Of a DNA stretch of 39,478 nucleotides, positions 1 through 8,791 are shown piece after piece. The stretch spans positions 5,292 through 44,769 of the forward strand of contig CAJUIH010000014.1 in NCBI GenBank assembly GCA_910586045.1, read 5' to 3'. The notes under the pieces were generated by a model. It was given only the letters and a program-made list of their open reading frames with translations. It had not been told where the DNA came from and made no database searches. The stretch comes from an uncultured Eubacterium sp. GTDB lineage: Bacteria > Bacillota > Clostridia > Lachnospirales > Lachnospiraceae. A program made the translations under genes and the position numbers. Position 1 is the first letter of the stretch. Every line of letters begins with the position of its first letter.

Positions 1-1197
1 GATTTCTTCTCCTTTGATTTCTTCACCTCTATAGCGTGCGATGGCCGCACAGTCTTTGTCGCCGCGGCCGGATATATTGATGACAATGATCTGGTCTTTG
101 CGCATGGATGGGGCCAATTTCATTGCGTATGCTACCGCGTGCGCGCTTTCGATTGCTGGAATAATCCCTTCCATACGGGATAGATATTCGAAAGCACGCA
201 CGGCCTCTTCATCTGTTACCGGCACATATTCCGCACGCCCTGTATCATATAAAAAGGCGTGTTCCGGGCCGATACCCGGATAATCCAACCCTGCCGATAT
301 AGAATAAACAGGGGCAATCTGCCCGTATGTATCCTGGCAGAAATAAGATTTCATGCCATGGAAAATGCCGGGTTTCCCGGTAGCAATAGTGGCGGCTGTT
401 TCTGCCGTGTCAATGCCGCGCCCCGCGGCTTCGCATCCGATCAGCCGCACGGACGGCTCATCGATAAAATGATAAAACGCCCCCATTGCATTGGAACCGC
501 CGCCAACGCATGCAATGACCGCATCCGGCAGCTTGTGTTCCGCTTCCATGACCTGTATACGGATTTCTTTGGATATCACTGCCTGAAAATCCCTTACGAT
601 CATCGGGAACGGATGCGGGCCCATGACAGAACCTAACAGGTAATGGGTATCGTCGATGCGTCTGGTCCATTCACGCATGGCTTCGGATACCGCGTCTTTT
701 AAAGTAGCGGTACCGGATGAAACCGCATGTACTTTTGCGCCAAGCAGACGCATCCGGTAGACATTCAGCGCCTGGCGCCTGGTATCTTCCTCGCCCATAA
801 AGACCTCGCATTCCAGGTCCATCAGGGCGGCAGCGGTAGCTGCGGCGACGCCGTGCTGCCCTGCGCCGGTTTCCGCAATAATTCTTGTTTTGCCCATTTT
901 TTTTGCTAACAGGCTCTGCCCGACCACATTGTTGATTTTGTGTGAGCCGGTATGGTTTAAATCCTCGCGTTTTAAGTAGATTTTAGCACCGTCCAGATCC
1001 TTGGTCATACGGGAGGCATAGTACAAAATGGACGGGCGTCCGGTATACTGCTGGTTTAACTGGGTAAGCTCACGCTGAAAGCCTGGGTCATTTTTGTAAT
1101 GTTCATAAGCAGTTTCCAGTTCCAGTACAGCAGTCATCAGCGTTTCCGGAATATACTGGCCCCCGTGGTTTCCGAATTTTCCGTTTGGGTTAGACAT
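1..1197 (-). CDS. trpB: Tryptophan synthase beta subunit, 3' end cut by window edge
   Basis: Joins indole (passed from TrpA, or free) to L-serine to give tryptophan, using PLP in the cytoplasm. The translation begins MSNPNGKFGNHGGQYIPE and carries the PLP-lysine context HTGSHKINN, the catalytic glutamate context AETGAGQHG, the phosphate-binding GGGSNAMG and the C-terminal NISGRGDKD. About 399 codons are present with no stop, so by the family's usual length only a few residues are missing. The ATG overlaps the trpF stop in ATGTCTAA, which implies translational coupling. It is the last gene visible of the operon trpD-trpC-trpF-trpB; trpA would be expected just outside the window. Identification is secure. 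Confidence 0.97.
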   Translation of the reverse strand, partial: MSNPNGKFGNHGGQYIPETLMTAVLELETAYEHYKNDPGFQRELTQLNQQYTGRPSILYYASRMTKDLDGAKIYLKREDLNHTGSHKINNVVGQSLLAKKMGKTRIIAETGAGQHGVAAATAAALMDLECEVFMGEEDTRRQALNVYRMRLLGAKVHAVSSGTATLKDAVSEAMREWTRRIDDTHYLLGSVMGPHPFPMIVRDFQAVISKEIRIQVMEAEHKLPDAVIACVGGGSNAMGAFYHFIDEPSVRLIGCEAAGRGIDTAETAATIATGKPGIFHGMKSYFCQDTYGQIAPVYSISAGLDYPGIGPEHAFLYDTGRAEYVPVTDEEAVRAFEYLSRMEGIIPAIESAHAVAYAMKLAPSMRKDQIIVINISGRGDKDCAAIARYRGEEIKGEEI

Positions 1198-1840
1198 AAG
1201 AAGTGCTCCTTTCGTTTGGTGTCAATGTATTTTGGGTATGCATGATCCGCATAATGGCAGCTATTTTTAAGGGGTCTTTTTTTCCGTCTGTTTCCGCGCC
1301 GCTGGACAAGTCTACGGCATAGGCGCCGGTAGAGAGGGCGGACGCCAGGTTGCGGCTGTTAATGCCGCCTGCCAGAAAAAATGGTTTTGTACAGGCGGAC
1401 GCCAGATTCCAGTCAAAGGAACGTCCCGTACCACCCGCACCGTGATCCAGCAGCAGGTAATCGGCACAACTGCCGGACCAGTATGCAAGGTCCGCAACGG
1501 AACGGACGTTTATGGCTTTGATCAGCGTTTTGCCGGTATGGCCTTTCAGCCATCGAATATCGGATTCCGTTTCCTGGCCGTGGAGCTGGATGGCGTCAAT
1601 GACGCGCTGGCTGCACAGACGGACAATTTGTTCCCTGGATTCGTTCACAAATACACCGACAGACAAAATAGCCGGGGACAGCAATTGTTTTAAGCCAAAC
1701 GCCTGCTGCGGCGTGACATAACGCCTGCTTTGCTTGGAAAAGACAAATCCGGCCATGTCAGGCATATACTGGTTAACGGTATAAATATCCTGGGGTGATG
1801 TCAGGCCGCATAATTTAATTTTGACTTTCTTTTTCATCAT
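1190..1840 (-). CDS. trpF: Phosphoribosylanthranilate isomerase
   Basis: Catalyses the Amadori rearrangement of N-(5-phosphoribosyl)anthranilate to CdRP, the third step from chorismate to tryptophan. Family motifs are visible: KIKLCGLTSPQDI at the N-terminus with the catalytic Cys, the AGFVF strand, VGVFVN, IQLHG, LLLDHGAGGTG with the catalytic Asp, and FLAGGIN followed by AVDLSSGAE near the end. I start at the first ATG of MMKKKVKIK, 216 residues, because AAAGGG lies at SD distance; the longer frame adds 12 residues that do not fit the family. It overlaps the trpC end by 26 bp and the trpB start by 8 bp, so it is a co-translated operon member. Confidence 0.95.
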   Translation of the reverse strand: MMKKKVKIKLCGLTSPQDIYTVNQYMPDMAGFVFSKQSRRYVTPQQAFGLKQLLSPAILSVGVFVNESREQIVRLCSQRVIDAIQLHGQETESDIRWLKGHTGKTLIKAINVRSVADLAYWSGSCADYLLLDHGAGGTGRSFDWNLASACTKPFFLAGGINSRNLASALSTGAYAVDLSSGAETDGKKDPLKIAAIMRIMHTQNTLTPNERSTSYV

Positions 1841-2639
1841 TGCTGTTCCCTTTACTGGTTTTGGCGCGCAGTTCATGCAGCAGTTGTTTTTTGTTAGGGG
1901 CGCGCATTAATGTTTCGCCGATTAATACAGCGTCGGTGCCGTTTTGGTATAGTTTCGTGAGATCCGCAGCAGTTTGGATTCCGCTTTCCGAAACATATGT
2001 CAACGTGGGCGGAACCAGTTTCCGCAGGCGGATGCTTGTTGCGAGATCCACACGGAACGTTTTTAGATCACGGTTGTTTACCCCGATGATACGTGCCCCG
2101 CAGTTTATCGCGCGTGCGATCTCATCTTCCGTATGGGCTTCGACCAGAGCGGAAAGACCCAGATCTTCTGCGATTGTTAAATATTCATTTAACTTACTAT
2201 CCGATAATATAGCACAAATCAGCAGTATGGCTGCTGCACCGAGCAGCTTGGCTTCGTAGATCATATAAGCATCGATGGTAAAATCTTTGCGCAGTACCGG
2301 GATGGACCGTGCCGCCGCGATTTCCTGCAGGTAGGCATCGTGTCCGTGGAAATAAAAAGGTTCTGTCAGACAGGAAATGGCATCCGCGCCTGCCGCTTCG
2401 TACTCCTGCGCAATCTGCAGGTATGGGAAATCCGGGGTGATCAGCCCTTTGGATGGGGATGCCCTTTTTACTTCGCAGATCAATGACATTCCTGGCTTTT
2501 TTAACGCACGTTCAAATGGGAAACCTGTGTTGTTAGGCAGGGCCTGTGCCTGGGCGCGTAGAACGGAAAGCGGAACCTGTGATTTCCGCTGTTCAATGCG
2601 CGCTTTCGTTTTTGCTGAAATTTCATCTAAAATCGTCAT
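1815..2639 (-). CDS. trpC: Indole-3-glycerol phosphate synthase
   Basis: Closes the indole ring: CdRP to indole-3-glycerol phosphate with loss of CO2 and water. The 274-residue TIM barrel shows the expected run of motifs: MTILDEISAKTKARIE at the start, FPFERALKKPGMSLICEVKRASPSKG with the substrate-binding lysine, ISCLTEPFYFHG, VLRKDFTID with the catalytic lysine, LVEAHTEDE, IIGVNNRDLKTF, YVSESGI and AVLIGETLM. Length is normal. An AAAGGTG Shine-Dalgarno sits ahead of the ATG. It begins 35 bp after trpD and overlaps trpF. It is a separate protein, not a trpCF fusion. Confidence 0.97.
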   Translation of the reverse strand: MTILDEISAKTKARIEQRKSQVPLSVLRAQAQALPNNTGFPFERALKKPGMSLICEVKRASPSKGLITPDFPYLQIAQEYEAAGADAISCLTEPFYFHGHDAYLQEIAAARSIPVLRKDFTIDAYMIYEAKLLGAAAILLICAILSDSKLNEYLTIAEDLGLSALVEAHTEDEIARAINCGARIIGVNNRDLKTFRVDLATSIRLRKLVPPTLTYVSESGIQTAADLTKLYQNGTDAVLIGETLMRAPNKKQLLHELRAKTSKGNSNDEKESQN

Positions 2640-2674
2640 TTAGGGCAACACCTTTCTGCTATTCTATTTCGATT

Positions 2675-3715
2675 TTATAAAATATCCTTACTGGATGAAC
2701 CGTTATTGACAGCATTCGATAATTGGATCAATTCTTCCAGCCGCGCATTTGCCGCCCCGCTGTCAAGGAGTGTTTCCGCCAGGCGTACGCCGTCTTTTAA
2801 CGTATCGGCCTTGCCTGCGACATAAAGTCCGGCGCCGGCATTTAAGGCGGCGGCGTTTCGTTTCGGGCCTTTGCAGCCGTTTAGGATGGCTCTTGTGATG
2901 GCCGCGTTTTCTTCCGGCGTGCCGCCGGTCAAATCGCTTTTGCGGCATTTTTGATAGCCGAATTGCTCCGGCTCGATGATATAAGAACGGTAGGCGCCAT
3001 CCTTTACTTCGCATACGGTGGTCGGGGCGCTCATGGAAATTTCATCCAAGACATCCTGCCCGAATACAACCATAGCACTTTTTACACCCAGATTAGATAA
3101 CACTTCTGCAAGCGGTTTCACCAATGATTCCTCATATACACCCATGACCTGCATATTTGCGCCTGCAGGATTGGTTAATGGGCCTAGGATATTAAATACC
3201 GTACGGATACCAAGTTCTTTGCGTACCGGAGCGACATATTTCATGGCCAGGTGGTAATTTTGAGCAAATAAAAAACAAATGCCGATTTTATTTAGTATTT
3301 TCGCGCTTGATTCCGGCGGAATTGTGATGTTCACACCGAGTGCTTCCAGTACATCGGCGGCGCCGCACCTGCTGGAGGCCGCACGGTTGCCGTGTTTGGC
3401 GACCGGGACGCCGCCTGCCGAGATGATCAGGGATGCGGTTGTAGAAATATTAAAAGAATTGGAACGATCCCCGCCAGTCCCGACAATTTCCAGTACGTCC
3501 CTATCATGCAGCAGTTTGATACAGTGGGCGCGCATACCTTCTGCAGAGCCGGTGATTTCTTCAATCGTTTCCCCTTTCATGGCAAGTGCTGTCAGATAGG
3601 CGCTCATTTGTATTTGGCTCGTATTGCCGCTCATGATCTCATCCATGACGGTTTTGGCTGTATCGTAGCTTAAATCTTTCCGATTGCTTAGTGCGATAAT
3701 TGCTTCCTTAATCAT
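2675..3715 (-). CDS. trpD: Anthranilate phosphoribosyltransferase
   Basis: Transfers the phosphoribosyl group of PRPP to anthranilate. The 346-residue protein is full length and monofunctional. Motifs are in order: GTGGDRSNSFNIST (PRPP loop), KHGNRAASSRCGAADVLEALG (anthranilate and PRPP contacts), the region around residues 150-180 with RKELGIRTVFNILGPL, and VFGQDVLDEIS. The start codon lies inside ATGATTAA, overlapping the stop of the trpG remnant, with GAGGTGATAAAAA upstream as ribosome site. It is now the first intact gene behind the T-box leader because trpE and trpG are gone. Its substrate, anthranilate, must therefore come from elsewhere in the genome or from outside the cell. Confidence 0.97.
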   Translation of the reverse strand: MIKEAIIALSNRKDLSYDTAKTVMDEIMSGNTSQIQMSAYLTALAMKGETIEEITGSAEGMRAHCIKLLHDRDVLEIVGTGGDRSNSFNISTTASLIISAGGVPVAKHGNRAASSRCGAADVLEALGVNITIPPESSAKILNKIGICFLFAQNYHLAMKYVAPVRKELGIRTVFNILGPLTNPAGANMQVMGVYEESLVKPLAEVLSNLGVKSAMVVFGQDVLDEISMSAPTTVCEVKDGAYRSYIIEPEQFGYQKCRKSDLTGGTPEENAAITRAILNGCKGPKRNAAALNAGAGLYVAGKADTLKDGVRLAETLLDSGAANARLEELIQLSNAVNNGSSSKDIL

Positions 3716-3830
3716 TTTTTATCACCTCAATAAAATTTTTTATTATTTGTGGCCCATGCGGCGTTAGAATGGATTCCGGATGAAACTCATAGGTATACTC
3801 TTTTCTGCAATAAAAAAACACCCAGTCCAT
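3708..3830 (-). pseudogene. trpG: Remnant of trpG (anthranilate synthase amidotransferase), C-terminal end only
   Basis: The reading frame that ends in the trpD start region encodes EYTYEFHPESILTPHG followed by PQIIKNFIEVIKND, clearly the C-terminus of a class I glutamine amidotransferase of the TrpG/PabA type (family pattern GVQFHPESI-T--G). The His-Pro-Glu of the catalytic triad is kept; the nucleophilic Cys domain and everything before it are missing. The frame happens to stay open through the T-run of the leader terminator to an ATG in the terminator's 3' arm, giving 40 codons, but no Shine-Dalgarno precedes that ATG. The TAA stop overlaps the trpD ATG, the ancestral trpG-trpD junction. 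I read this as a deletion scar; translation cannot be excluded. Confidence 0.85.
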
Positions 3831-3866
3831 GATCCGTGTATCAACACGTTATCAAGGACGGGTGCG
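3811..3866 (-). terminator. T-box leader intrinsic terminator
   Basis: The minus strand reads CACCCGTCCTTGAT, a loop, then ATCATGGACTGGGTG followed by seven T. The arms pair with one or two bulges. It is the regulated terminator of the Trp T-box. The T-run ends directly at the trpG remnant, with no trpE between. Confidence 0.88.
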
Positions 3867-4227
3867 TACTTTTGCCAGTAATTCCATGCTATTGAAATCA
3901 ATAGAAAAACAAAGCAATAACAGAGTATCTGCTATTGTCTTTCCATTTATTACACAATAGAAATAAAATCTGATCAAATACAAACATCCGCGGTGCCACC
4001 TTGCTTTACGGAAAAAACCGTACACTTTGGCAGGATACCATCATATCCCTGGCAACTGACGTGTGCCTGACGTCGCAGAATACTCGGCAGCAAGACTGCC
4101 TTTGACTGCGCCCTCCGTGGTCCATTTAATAATCTGCGTTTAACCCGGCTCTCACCTGCCCGGACTCTCTGTGTATGCACAACTATTTTTATCTCCACAT
4201 CATCGGTTTGCGAATATGTAATTGGTT
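3811..4227 (-). promoter_or_regulatory. Trp-specific T-box leader (tRNA-sensing riboswitch)
   Basis: On the minus strand the leader holds the conserved T-box sequence GGTGGCACCGCGG (within 3988-4006). The TGGC element can pair with the NCCA end of tRNA when the discriminator base is G, as in tRNA-Trp. Upstream, Stem I elements AGAGAGTCCGGG and GGTGAGAGCC are visible, and AAATGGACCACGGAGG gives a TGG specifier at 4122-4124. A terminator closes the leader at 3811-3866. By family knowledge, uncharged tRNA-Trp stabilises the antiterminator and turns on the trp genes. The stretch between T-box and terminator, about 120 nt, is longer than usual for the class. Confidence 0.92.
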
Positions 4228-4233
4228 TAGGCT

Positions 4234-4262
4234 ATTAAAACACACAATATTTTATTTGTCAA
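4234..4262 (-). promoter_or_regulatory. trp operon promoter
   Basis: TTGACA (minus strand, 4257-4262) is separated by 17 bp from TTTAAT (4234-4239). It lies immediately upstream of the T-box Stem I and downstream of the SNF2 helicase gene, so the leader would start near 4227. Confidence 0.75.
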
Positions 4263-4323
4263 TCTTTTTTTTCATTTCTTTTCCGTATTTTTTCCGTCTT
4301 TTTTGGGCAATTCTTTAGCTGAT

Positions 4324-7300
4324 TCAGGAATCTTGTGCTTCCAGCACGGCTATTAACTGCTCTTTGTCCAGTCCGCTCATGGATACGCCGTCCTCCGAAA
4401 TAATAGAATCGGCCAGATTTTGTTTGTCCTGCTGCATTTTCAAAATGCGTTCTTCAATCGTGCCTTTCATAATCAGCCGCAGGACCGTGACCTTATTGTC
4501 CTGTCCGATCCGGTAGGCGCGGTCGGTTGCCTGATTTTGGGCGGCGAGGTTCCACCAGGGGTCATAATGGATGACCATGTCGGCCGCGGTCAGGTTCAGC
4601 CCGGTACCGCCGGCTTTTAAGGAAATCAAAAACACGTCCGCCCGTTCGCTTTGAAACTGTGCTACCAGGCGTCTGCGCTCTTCCTTTTTTGTTTTTCCGG
4701 TCAGAATTAGGGTTCGTATTTCCTGTTCCTCCAACAGCATATGCAGACGTTCCAGCATCGAGGAAAATTGCGAGAACAGCAGGATTTTATGCCCGCCGCT
4801 GACGGCATTTTGGATTACTTCGATACAGGTTTTGGTTTTGGCGGAATCATCGCCGTAGTTTTCGTATACCAGGGCGGGGTCACAGCAAATCTGGCGCAGG
4901 GCAGTCAGTTCCGCCAGAATCTGGAGCTTTTGCGTTTTGAATTCCTCGTCCGTCTGTTTGGAAAGCATAATGACAAGCTGTTTTTCTCTTGCCTGGTACA
5001 GGCGCTGCTGTTCGCCGTCCATACGGGCATATACGACCTCTTCGATTTTATCAGGCAGTTCCTTTAATACATCTTTCTTTAATCGTCTTAAAATAAATGG
5101 GCGAACAAGCCGCGAAAGACGGATTCTGGCGGCATCGTCCTGGCTTTCCGCAATCGGGCTTTCCAGTTCTTCTTTAAAACGCTTGTAGCTGAATAAGTAG
5201 CCGGGCATCAAATATTCAAAAATACTCCATAACTCGCTCAGCCGGTTTTCGATGGGGGTACCGGTGAGTGCGAACCGGCAGCCGCACGATATGGACTTTA
5301 CGGATTTAGCCGCCTGCGTGGATGTATTTTTGATGTACTGCGCTTCGTCTATCATCATATAATCAAAATACTTGTTTTCGTAATAATCAATATCACGTTT
5401 TAATAAATCGTATGATGTTATAATAATATCGTATTCTTCGAATTGTTCAATCTGTATTTGCCTGGACGCCGCGGATCCGGCTATGGATGCGGTACGTGCG
5501 CTGGGATAAAAACGGCAGCATTCTTCTTCCCAGTTATAAATCAGGGAAGATGGGCAGACGACTAATGTGCGGCTATTTGGATGCGCAGCCAAAAAGGTCA
5601 GAACCTGCAGAGTCTTTCCAAGCCCCATGTCGTCAGCCAGAATCCCGCCGAAGCCGTATTTTGCCAGCGTACAAAGCCACTGAAAACCGATTTCCTGATA
5701 GGGACGTAAAAGCGCCGTAATCTGTTCGGGAATTTCATATTCCCCGTCCTCCGCAGACCGCATTTCCCGTACAATGGTTTTGAATTTCTTATCTCGCTCC
5801 ATACGTATATATTCTGAATTTTCTTTCATAATAGAATCCAGATATAAGGAACGGTATAATGGGACTTCTGCTTTTCGTTCTTTTAGCTGTTCTTTTGTCA
5901 GATGCAGGCCGTCGTTTAGTTCGGCTAAAACAGCCAGGGAGTTTTCATCCAGACGCAGAAACTCTCCGGTTTTTAATTTGTGGTATTTCTTTTTCTTGCG
6001 GTAATCGGCAAGAATCTCCATTACGTCCTGCGCGCTCATGCCCTCCACATTCCAGCTAAGATCCAGCAGATTGCCTTTGATCGAAATACCGGTTGTGACC
6101 GGGGGCATAGGAACCACACGCATTCGTTTGAAACGGTCGGTTGCGAATACTTCGGATACGGATTCAAGCTCCCGCATGCCCGTTTCCAAAAAGGAAAGGA
6201 TCGTTTCTTCCTGCTTGCTGTAATAGGTCTGCTGGTCCGATGCCAGTTCAAAATATTGTTCTAAAATAACGCGTACCCGAAACTCCTGCCGGATATCGCG
6301 GCTGCTTTCTTCCTTTGCGGGAATATTTGCAACATTGTATTCTTCGTCGCCGTATAATACCAGCGTTTTACATTCAATATGGTCGCCGACTTTATCCAGA
6401 TAAGACCGAAAAGCCGCTTTCTGCGGTTCGTAGGATGTAAAATCCAAATCGGTTACTGTTACGTGCAGGACATCCGAGATGATCGGCAGTACATTTTTGG
6501 AAAAAGTACCAAAATCCTGTTCGCTCAGATAAAAGGACGGTTTTTTCCAGGAAGACGATGTATGGGCATACCGGCCATAGTAGGAATTTCCTTTGGATTG
6601 GCTGCGTTCCTGCGACATCAGTTTCAGAAAACTTTTGACTTGTTCGTAATATGCTTTTGTACAAATGTAAAAGCAGTGGTTCCATAAGATATACCATTGC
6701 CTGCTTCCCTCGGCCATAAAAATAGGGTCCATCTCCAAACGGGCGCCATTTTTATAAGGCTGGATACCATGGATCCGCACCGGCAGGCGCGGGTTTTCCC
6801 GTACGATCGGAACATCCTGTTCTTCATGCAGGAACTGGTCGTCCACATGCAGCGTTTTTCTTTCGTACAATTCCAGTAAAATATCCAGCATGGCGGGAGA
6901 GAGGGTACAGGAACGCCGCATTTGTACATTGCTGTAGCCGTATCCATGATAACGGTAAGAATATTCGTTTTCGTCGTCTAATTCCAATAAAAGATTGATA
7001 ATGCCAATGGAATCTCTCGTAAATGCACTTTGGCTATGGGTAAAAGCCAGTTTTTTTCCATAAGAAACATAGCGCATTTGTTTGATGTTTTCGACCAGTT
7101 CGCGGATATCTTTTACAACATAAAGCTGCGTCGTACCGATTTTCAATTCCAGCGATTCTCTGTCTGGTTCCAGATGCAGGATCGGTACAAGCCGCACATC
7201 CCCGTGTCCGTATTCCTGACATAATTGGTTGCGGTCCTGCAGGACAAAATAATCAAGCAGGTTTTTCAACTCTTCGTCACTGTCAGGCGAATAGTCGGAT

Positions 7301-7635
7301 TCGGATGGTTCCGATACATGTTCAAATTGGTAATTGTATTCAAACATCGTAGCGATCAGATGTTTGCAGGCGCCCGGATATTTGGAATAAGCCCTGCACT
7401 CACAGTACATTTCTTTGACAATCATAGTATTTCCGATAGGTTTAAGCATTATTCCCGTATAGTACAGGTTTCCGGTACTGCCTTCGACCTGTGCAGAAAC
7501 ATCGTACCGCTCTTCTGAGATCTTGTCCAGGTCAATATGCATTACGCCGTCTGTCGAAAAAAGGGAATCGCCGCGCTGGTATACAGAATCGCTGCTGGCA
7601 AGGTTTCTAATGGTGTCTCCACTAATTGGCAACAT
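4324..7635 (-). CDS. SNF2-family helicase with N-terminal SWIM zinc finger
   Basis: A 1103-residue Swi2/Snf2-type ATPase expected to translocate on duplex DNA and remodel DNA-protein complexes. Residues 78-92 hold a SWIM finger (C78-x-C80, then C90-x-H92). A long middle region resembles the bacterial SNF2-associated part. The C-terminal half has the two RecA-like lobes: ADDMGLGKT (Walker A, about residue 670), MIDEAQY (motif II, DEAQ instead of DEAH, about 763), ALTGTPIENR (motif III), and QATDRAYRIGQ (motif VI, about 1038). SWIM-SNF2 proteins of this size are common single genes in Clostridia. The ATG has GGAGA upstream, and the gene has its own consensus promoter. The biological target is unknown. 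Confidence 0.92.
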   Translation of the reverse strand: MLPISGDTIRNLASSDSVYQRGDSLFSTDGVMHIDLDKISEERYDVSAQVEGSTGNLYYTGIMLKPIGNTMIVKEMYCECRAYSKYPGACKHLIATMFEYNYQFEHVSEPSESDYSPDSDEELKNLLDYFVLQDRNQLCQEYGHGDVRLVPILHLEPDRESLELKIGTTQLYVVKDIRELVENIKQMRYVSYGKKLAFTHSQSAFTRDSIGIINLLLELDDENEYSYRYHGYGYSNVQMRRSCTLSPAMLDILLELYERKTLHVDDQFLHEEQDVPIVRENPRLPVRIHGIQPYKNGARLEMDPIFMAEGSRQWYILWNHCFYICTKAYYEQVKSFLKLMSQERSQSKGNSYYGRYAHTSSSWKKPSFYLSEQDFGTFSKNVLPIISDVLHVTVTDLDFTSYEPQKAAFRSYLDKVGDHIECKTLVLYGDEEYNVANIPAKEESSRDIRQEFRVRVILEQYFELASDQQTYYSKQEETILSFLETGMRELESVSEVFATDRFKRMRVVPMPPVTTGISIKGNLLDLSWNVEGMSAQDVMEILADYRKKKKYHKLKTGEFLRLDENSLAVLAELNDGLHLTKEQLKERKAEVPLYRSLYLDSIMKENSEYIRMERDKKFKTIVREMRSAEDGEYEIPEQITALLRPYQEIGFQWLCTLAKYGFGGILADDMGLGKTLQVLTFLAAHPNSRTLVVCPSSLIYNWEEECCRFYPSARTASIAGSAASRQIQIEQFEEYDIIITSYDLLKRDIDYYENKYFDYMMIDEAQYIKNTSTQAAKSVKSISCGCRFALTGTPIENRLSELWSIFEYLMPGYLFSYKRFKEELESPIAESQDDAARIRLSRLVRPFILRRLKKDVLKELPDKIEEVVYARMDGEQQRLYQAREKQLVIMLSKQTDEEFKTQKLQILAELTALRQICCDPALVYENYGDDSAKTKTCIEVIQNAVSGGHKILLFSQFSSMLERLHMLLEEQEIRTLILTGKTKKEERRRLVAQFQSERADVFLISLKAGGTGLNLTAADMVIHYDPWWNLAAQNQATDRAYRIGQDNKVTVLRLIMKGTIEERILKMQQDKQNLADSIISEDGVSMSGLDKEQLIAVLEAQDS

Positions 7636-7725
7636 GTTTTATCTCCATATGATTTTTCTGTTATTAATTATATTTATAGTAATCGTGCAGCGAAAAAAGA
7701 TGCACAGATGTGAATAATTGATTAA

Positions 7726-7754
7726 ATTATAAGCTTATCCGCCTGTGTTGTCAA
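7726..7754 (-). promoter_or_regulatory. Promoter of the SNF2 helicase gene
   Basis: Near-perfect sigma-A signals on the minus strand: TTGACA (7749-7754), 17 bp spacer, TATAAT (7726-7731). They sit just after the corA-like stop codon and about 90 bp before the helicase ATG, so the helicase is not dependent on read-through from the upstream gene. Confidence 0.8.
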
Positions 7755-7765
7755 ATTATTTCCAT

Positions 7766-8596
7766 TTAAAACCATTTCTTTTTTTTGAAATAAATCAGCA
7801 GGGCGACGCATACCAATAGGCTGATGCCAATAAAGAGCGGATAGGCATACGGCCAGTCTATTTCGGGCATATCGGAAAAATTCATTCCATACCAGCCTAC
7901 CATAAGGGTGAGGGGCTGAAAGACGGCAGTAATCACCGTAAAAAAACGCATCAGATTATTTTGGTCGATATCAATCTGTGACTGGTAGGCTTCCCGCATT
8001 TGTGTGACATAGTCGCGCAGGTTTCTTACATTTTCCAGATTACGTGTCGTGTGGCGGGCAAGGATCGTGAAATGGTGGATCCCGTCTTCGCTCAGCATCT
8101 TATTTTCATTCAAAGTAAGGCTGTCGAACAGGGCGTCCAACTGTTCATAGTAGCGTTTCAGCCGCAGAAGTTCCTTTCGGTAAGTTACGATCTTGCGGAT
8201 CGTACTGTTTTGGAATCGAACCATTGCAGCCATTTCCGCATCCGCGATTTCACATTCCATATCTTCCAAATGATCAATATCGTTTTTCAAGAGATTCTGG
8301 AAAAAAGTCCATAGGGTACGTTCATTCGTTTCTGAACTTTGAAACAGTGCACAGGCCAGTTCGTAGTCCCGCTGTCTTTCGCATAAAACAAACAGGTCTT
8401 CATGATCCAGATAGATTATAATCTGGCTGGAGGACAATGCAGATTGCTGAATATCGCAGATACGAAAAATAAACAGGGTATAATTTTTGCAACTATCAAA
8501 GGATCCGATATGGCCATTGCGGATCGATGAATGAGCTTTGGCATCTATATAGGGATAGTATGTTTCTATCTCATTACTGTAGATTACTTTCTGCAT
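7766..8596 (-). CDS. corA: CorA-type divalent metal (Mg2+/Co2+) transporter
   Basis: Membrane channel of the CorA family, normally a homopentamer admitting Mg2+. The 276-residue protein has a soluble N-terminal domain rich in long helices, including the stalk helix around 120-215, then two C-terminal membrane helices. The signature YGMNF (GMN at about 237-239) lies in the loop between TM1 (ITAVFQPLTLMVGWYGMNF) and TM2, and the protein ends in the basic tail KKKKWF. It is somewhat shorter than E. coli CorA, as is usual for Firmicute paralogues. It is divergent from the aminotransferase gene. No clear terminator follows. Metal specificity cannot be read from the sequence. Confidence 0.9.
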   Translation of the reverse strand: MQKVIYSNEIETYYPYIDAKAHSSIRNGHIGSFDSCKNYTLFIFRICDIQQSALSSSQIIIYLDHEDLFVLCERQRDYELACALFQSSETNERTLWTFFQNLLKNDIDHLEDMECEIADAEMAAMVRFQNSTIRKIVTYRKELLRLKRYYEQLDALFDSLTLNENKMLSEDGIHHFTILARHTTRNLENVRNLRDYVTQMREAYQSQIDIDQNNLMRFFTVITAVFQPLTLMVGWYGMNFSDMPEIDWPYAYPLFIGISLLVCVALLIYFKKKKWF

Positions 8597-8716
8597 TGCG
8601 TAGGTACCTCATTTTAAATAGAAATAGTATTTCCATACCGTATCGTTTTATACACATGCAAAGTACGTTTGAAAAGGAATATAATTGGTATGGTTTAGTT
8701 TTTTGAAATTGGCATT

Positions 8717-8744
8717 TTGCATAAGTCCAAAGTTGTTTTACAAT
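8717..8744 (+). promoter_or_regulatory. Possible promoter of the class V aminotransferase
   Basis: TTGCAT (8717-8722) and TACAAT (8739-8744) with a 16-bp spacer lie 48 bp before the ATG in the divergent corA/aminotransferase intergenic region. A TATAAT at about 8680 is an alternative -10 without a good -35. Confidence 0.45.
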
Positions 8745-8791
8745 AAGCCGGAACTGAGAGAAGAAGAGATTTAAAAAAGGAGGAATCTGCA

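Noticed and set aside
1190..2639. trpC-trpF fusion
   Set aside because: The frames differ and overlap by 26 bp; trpC has its own stop and trpF its own ribosome site.
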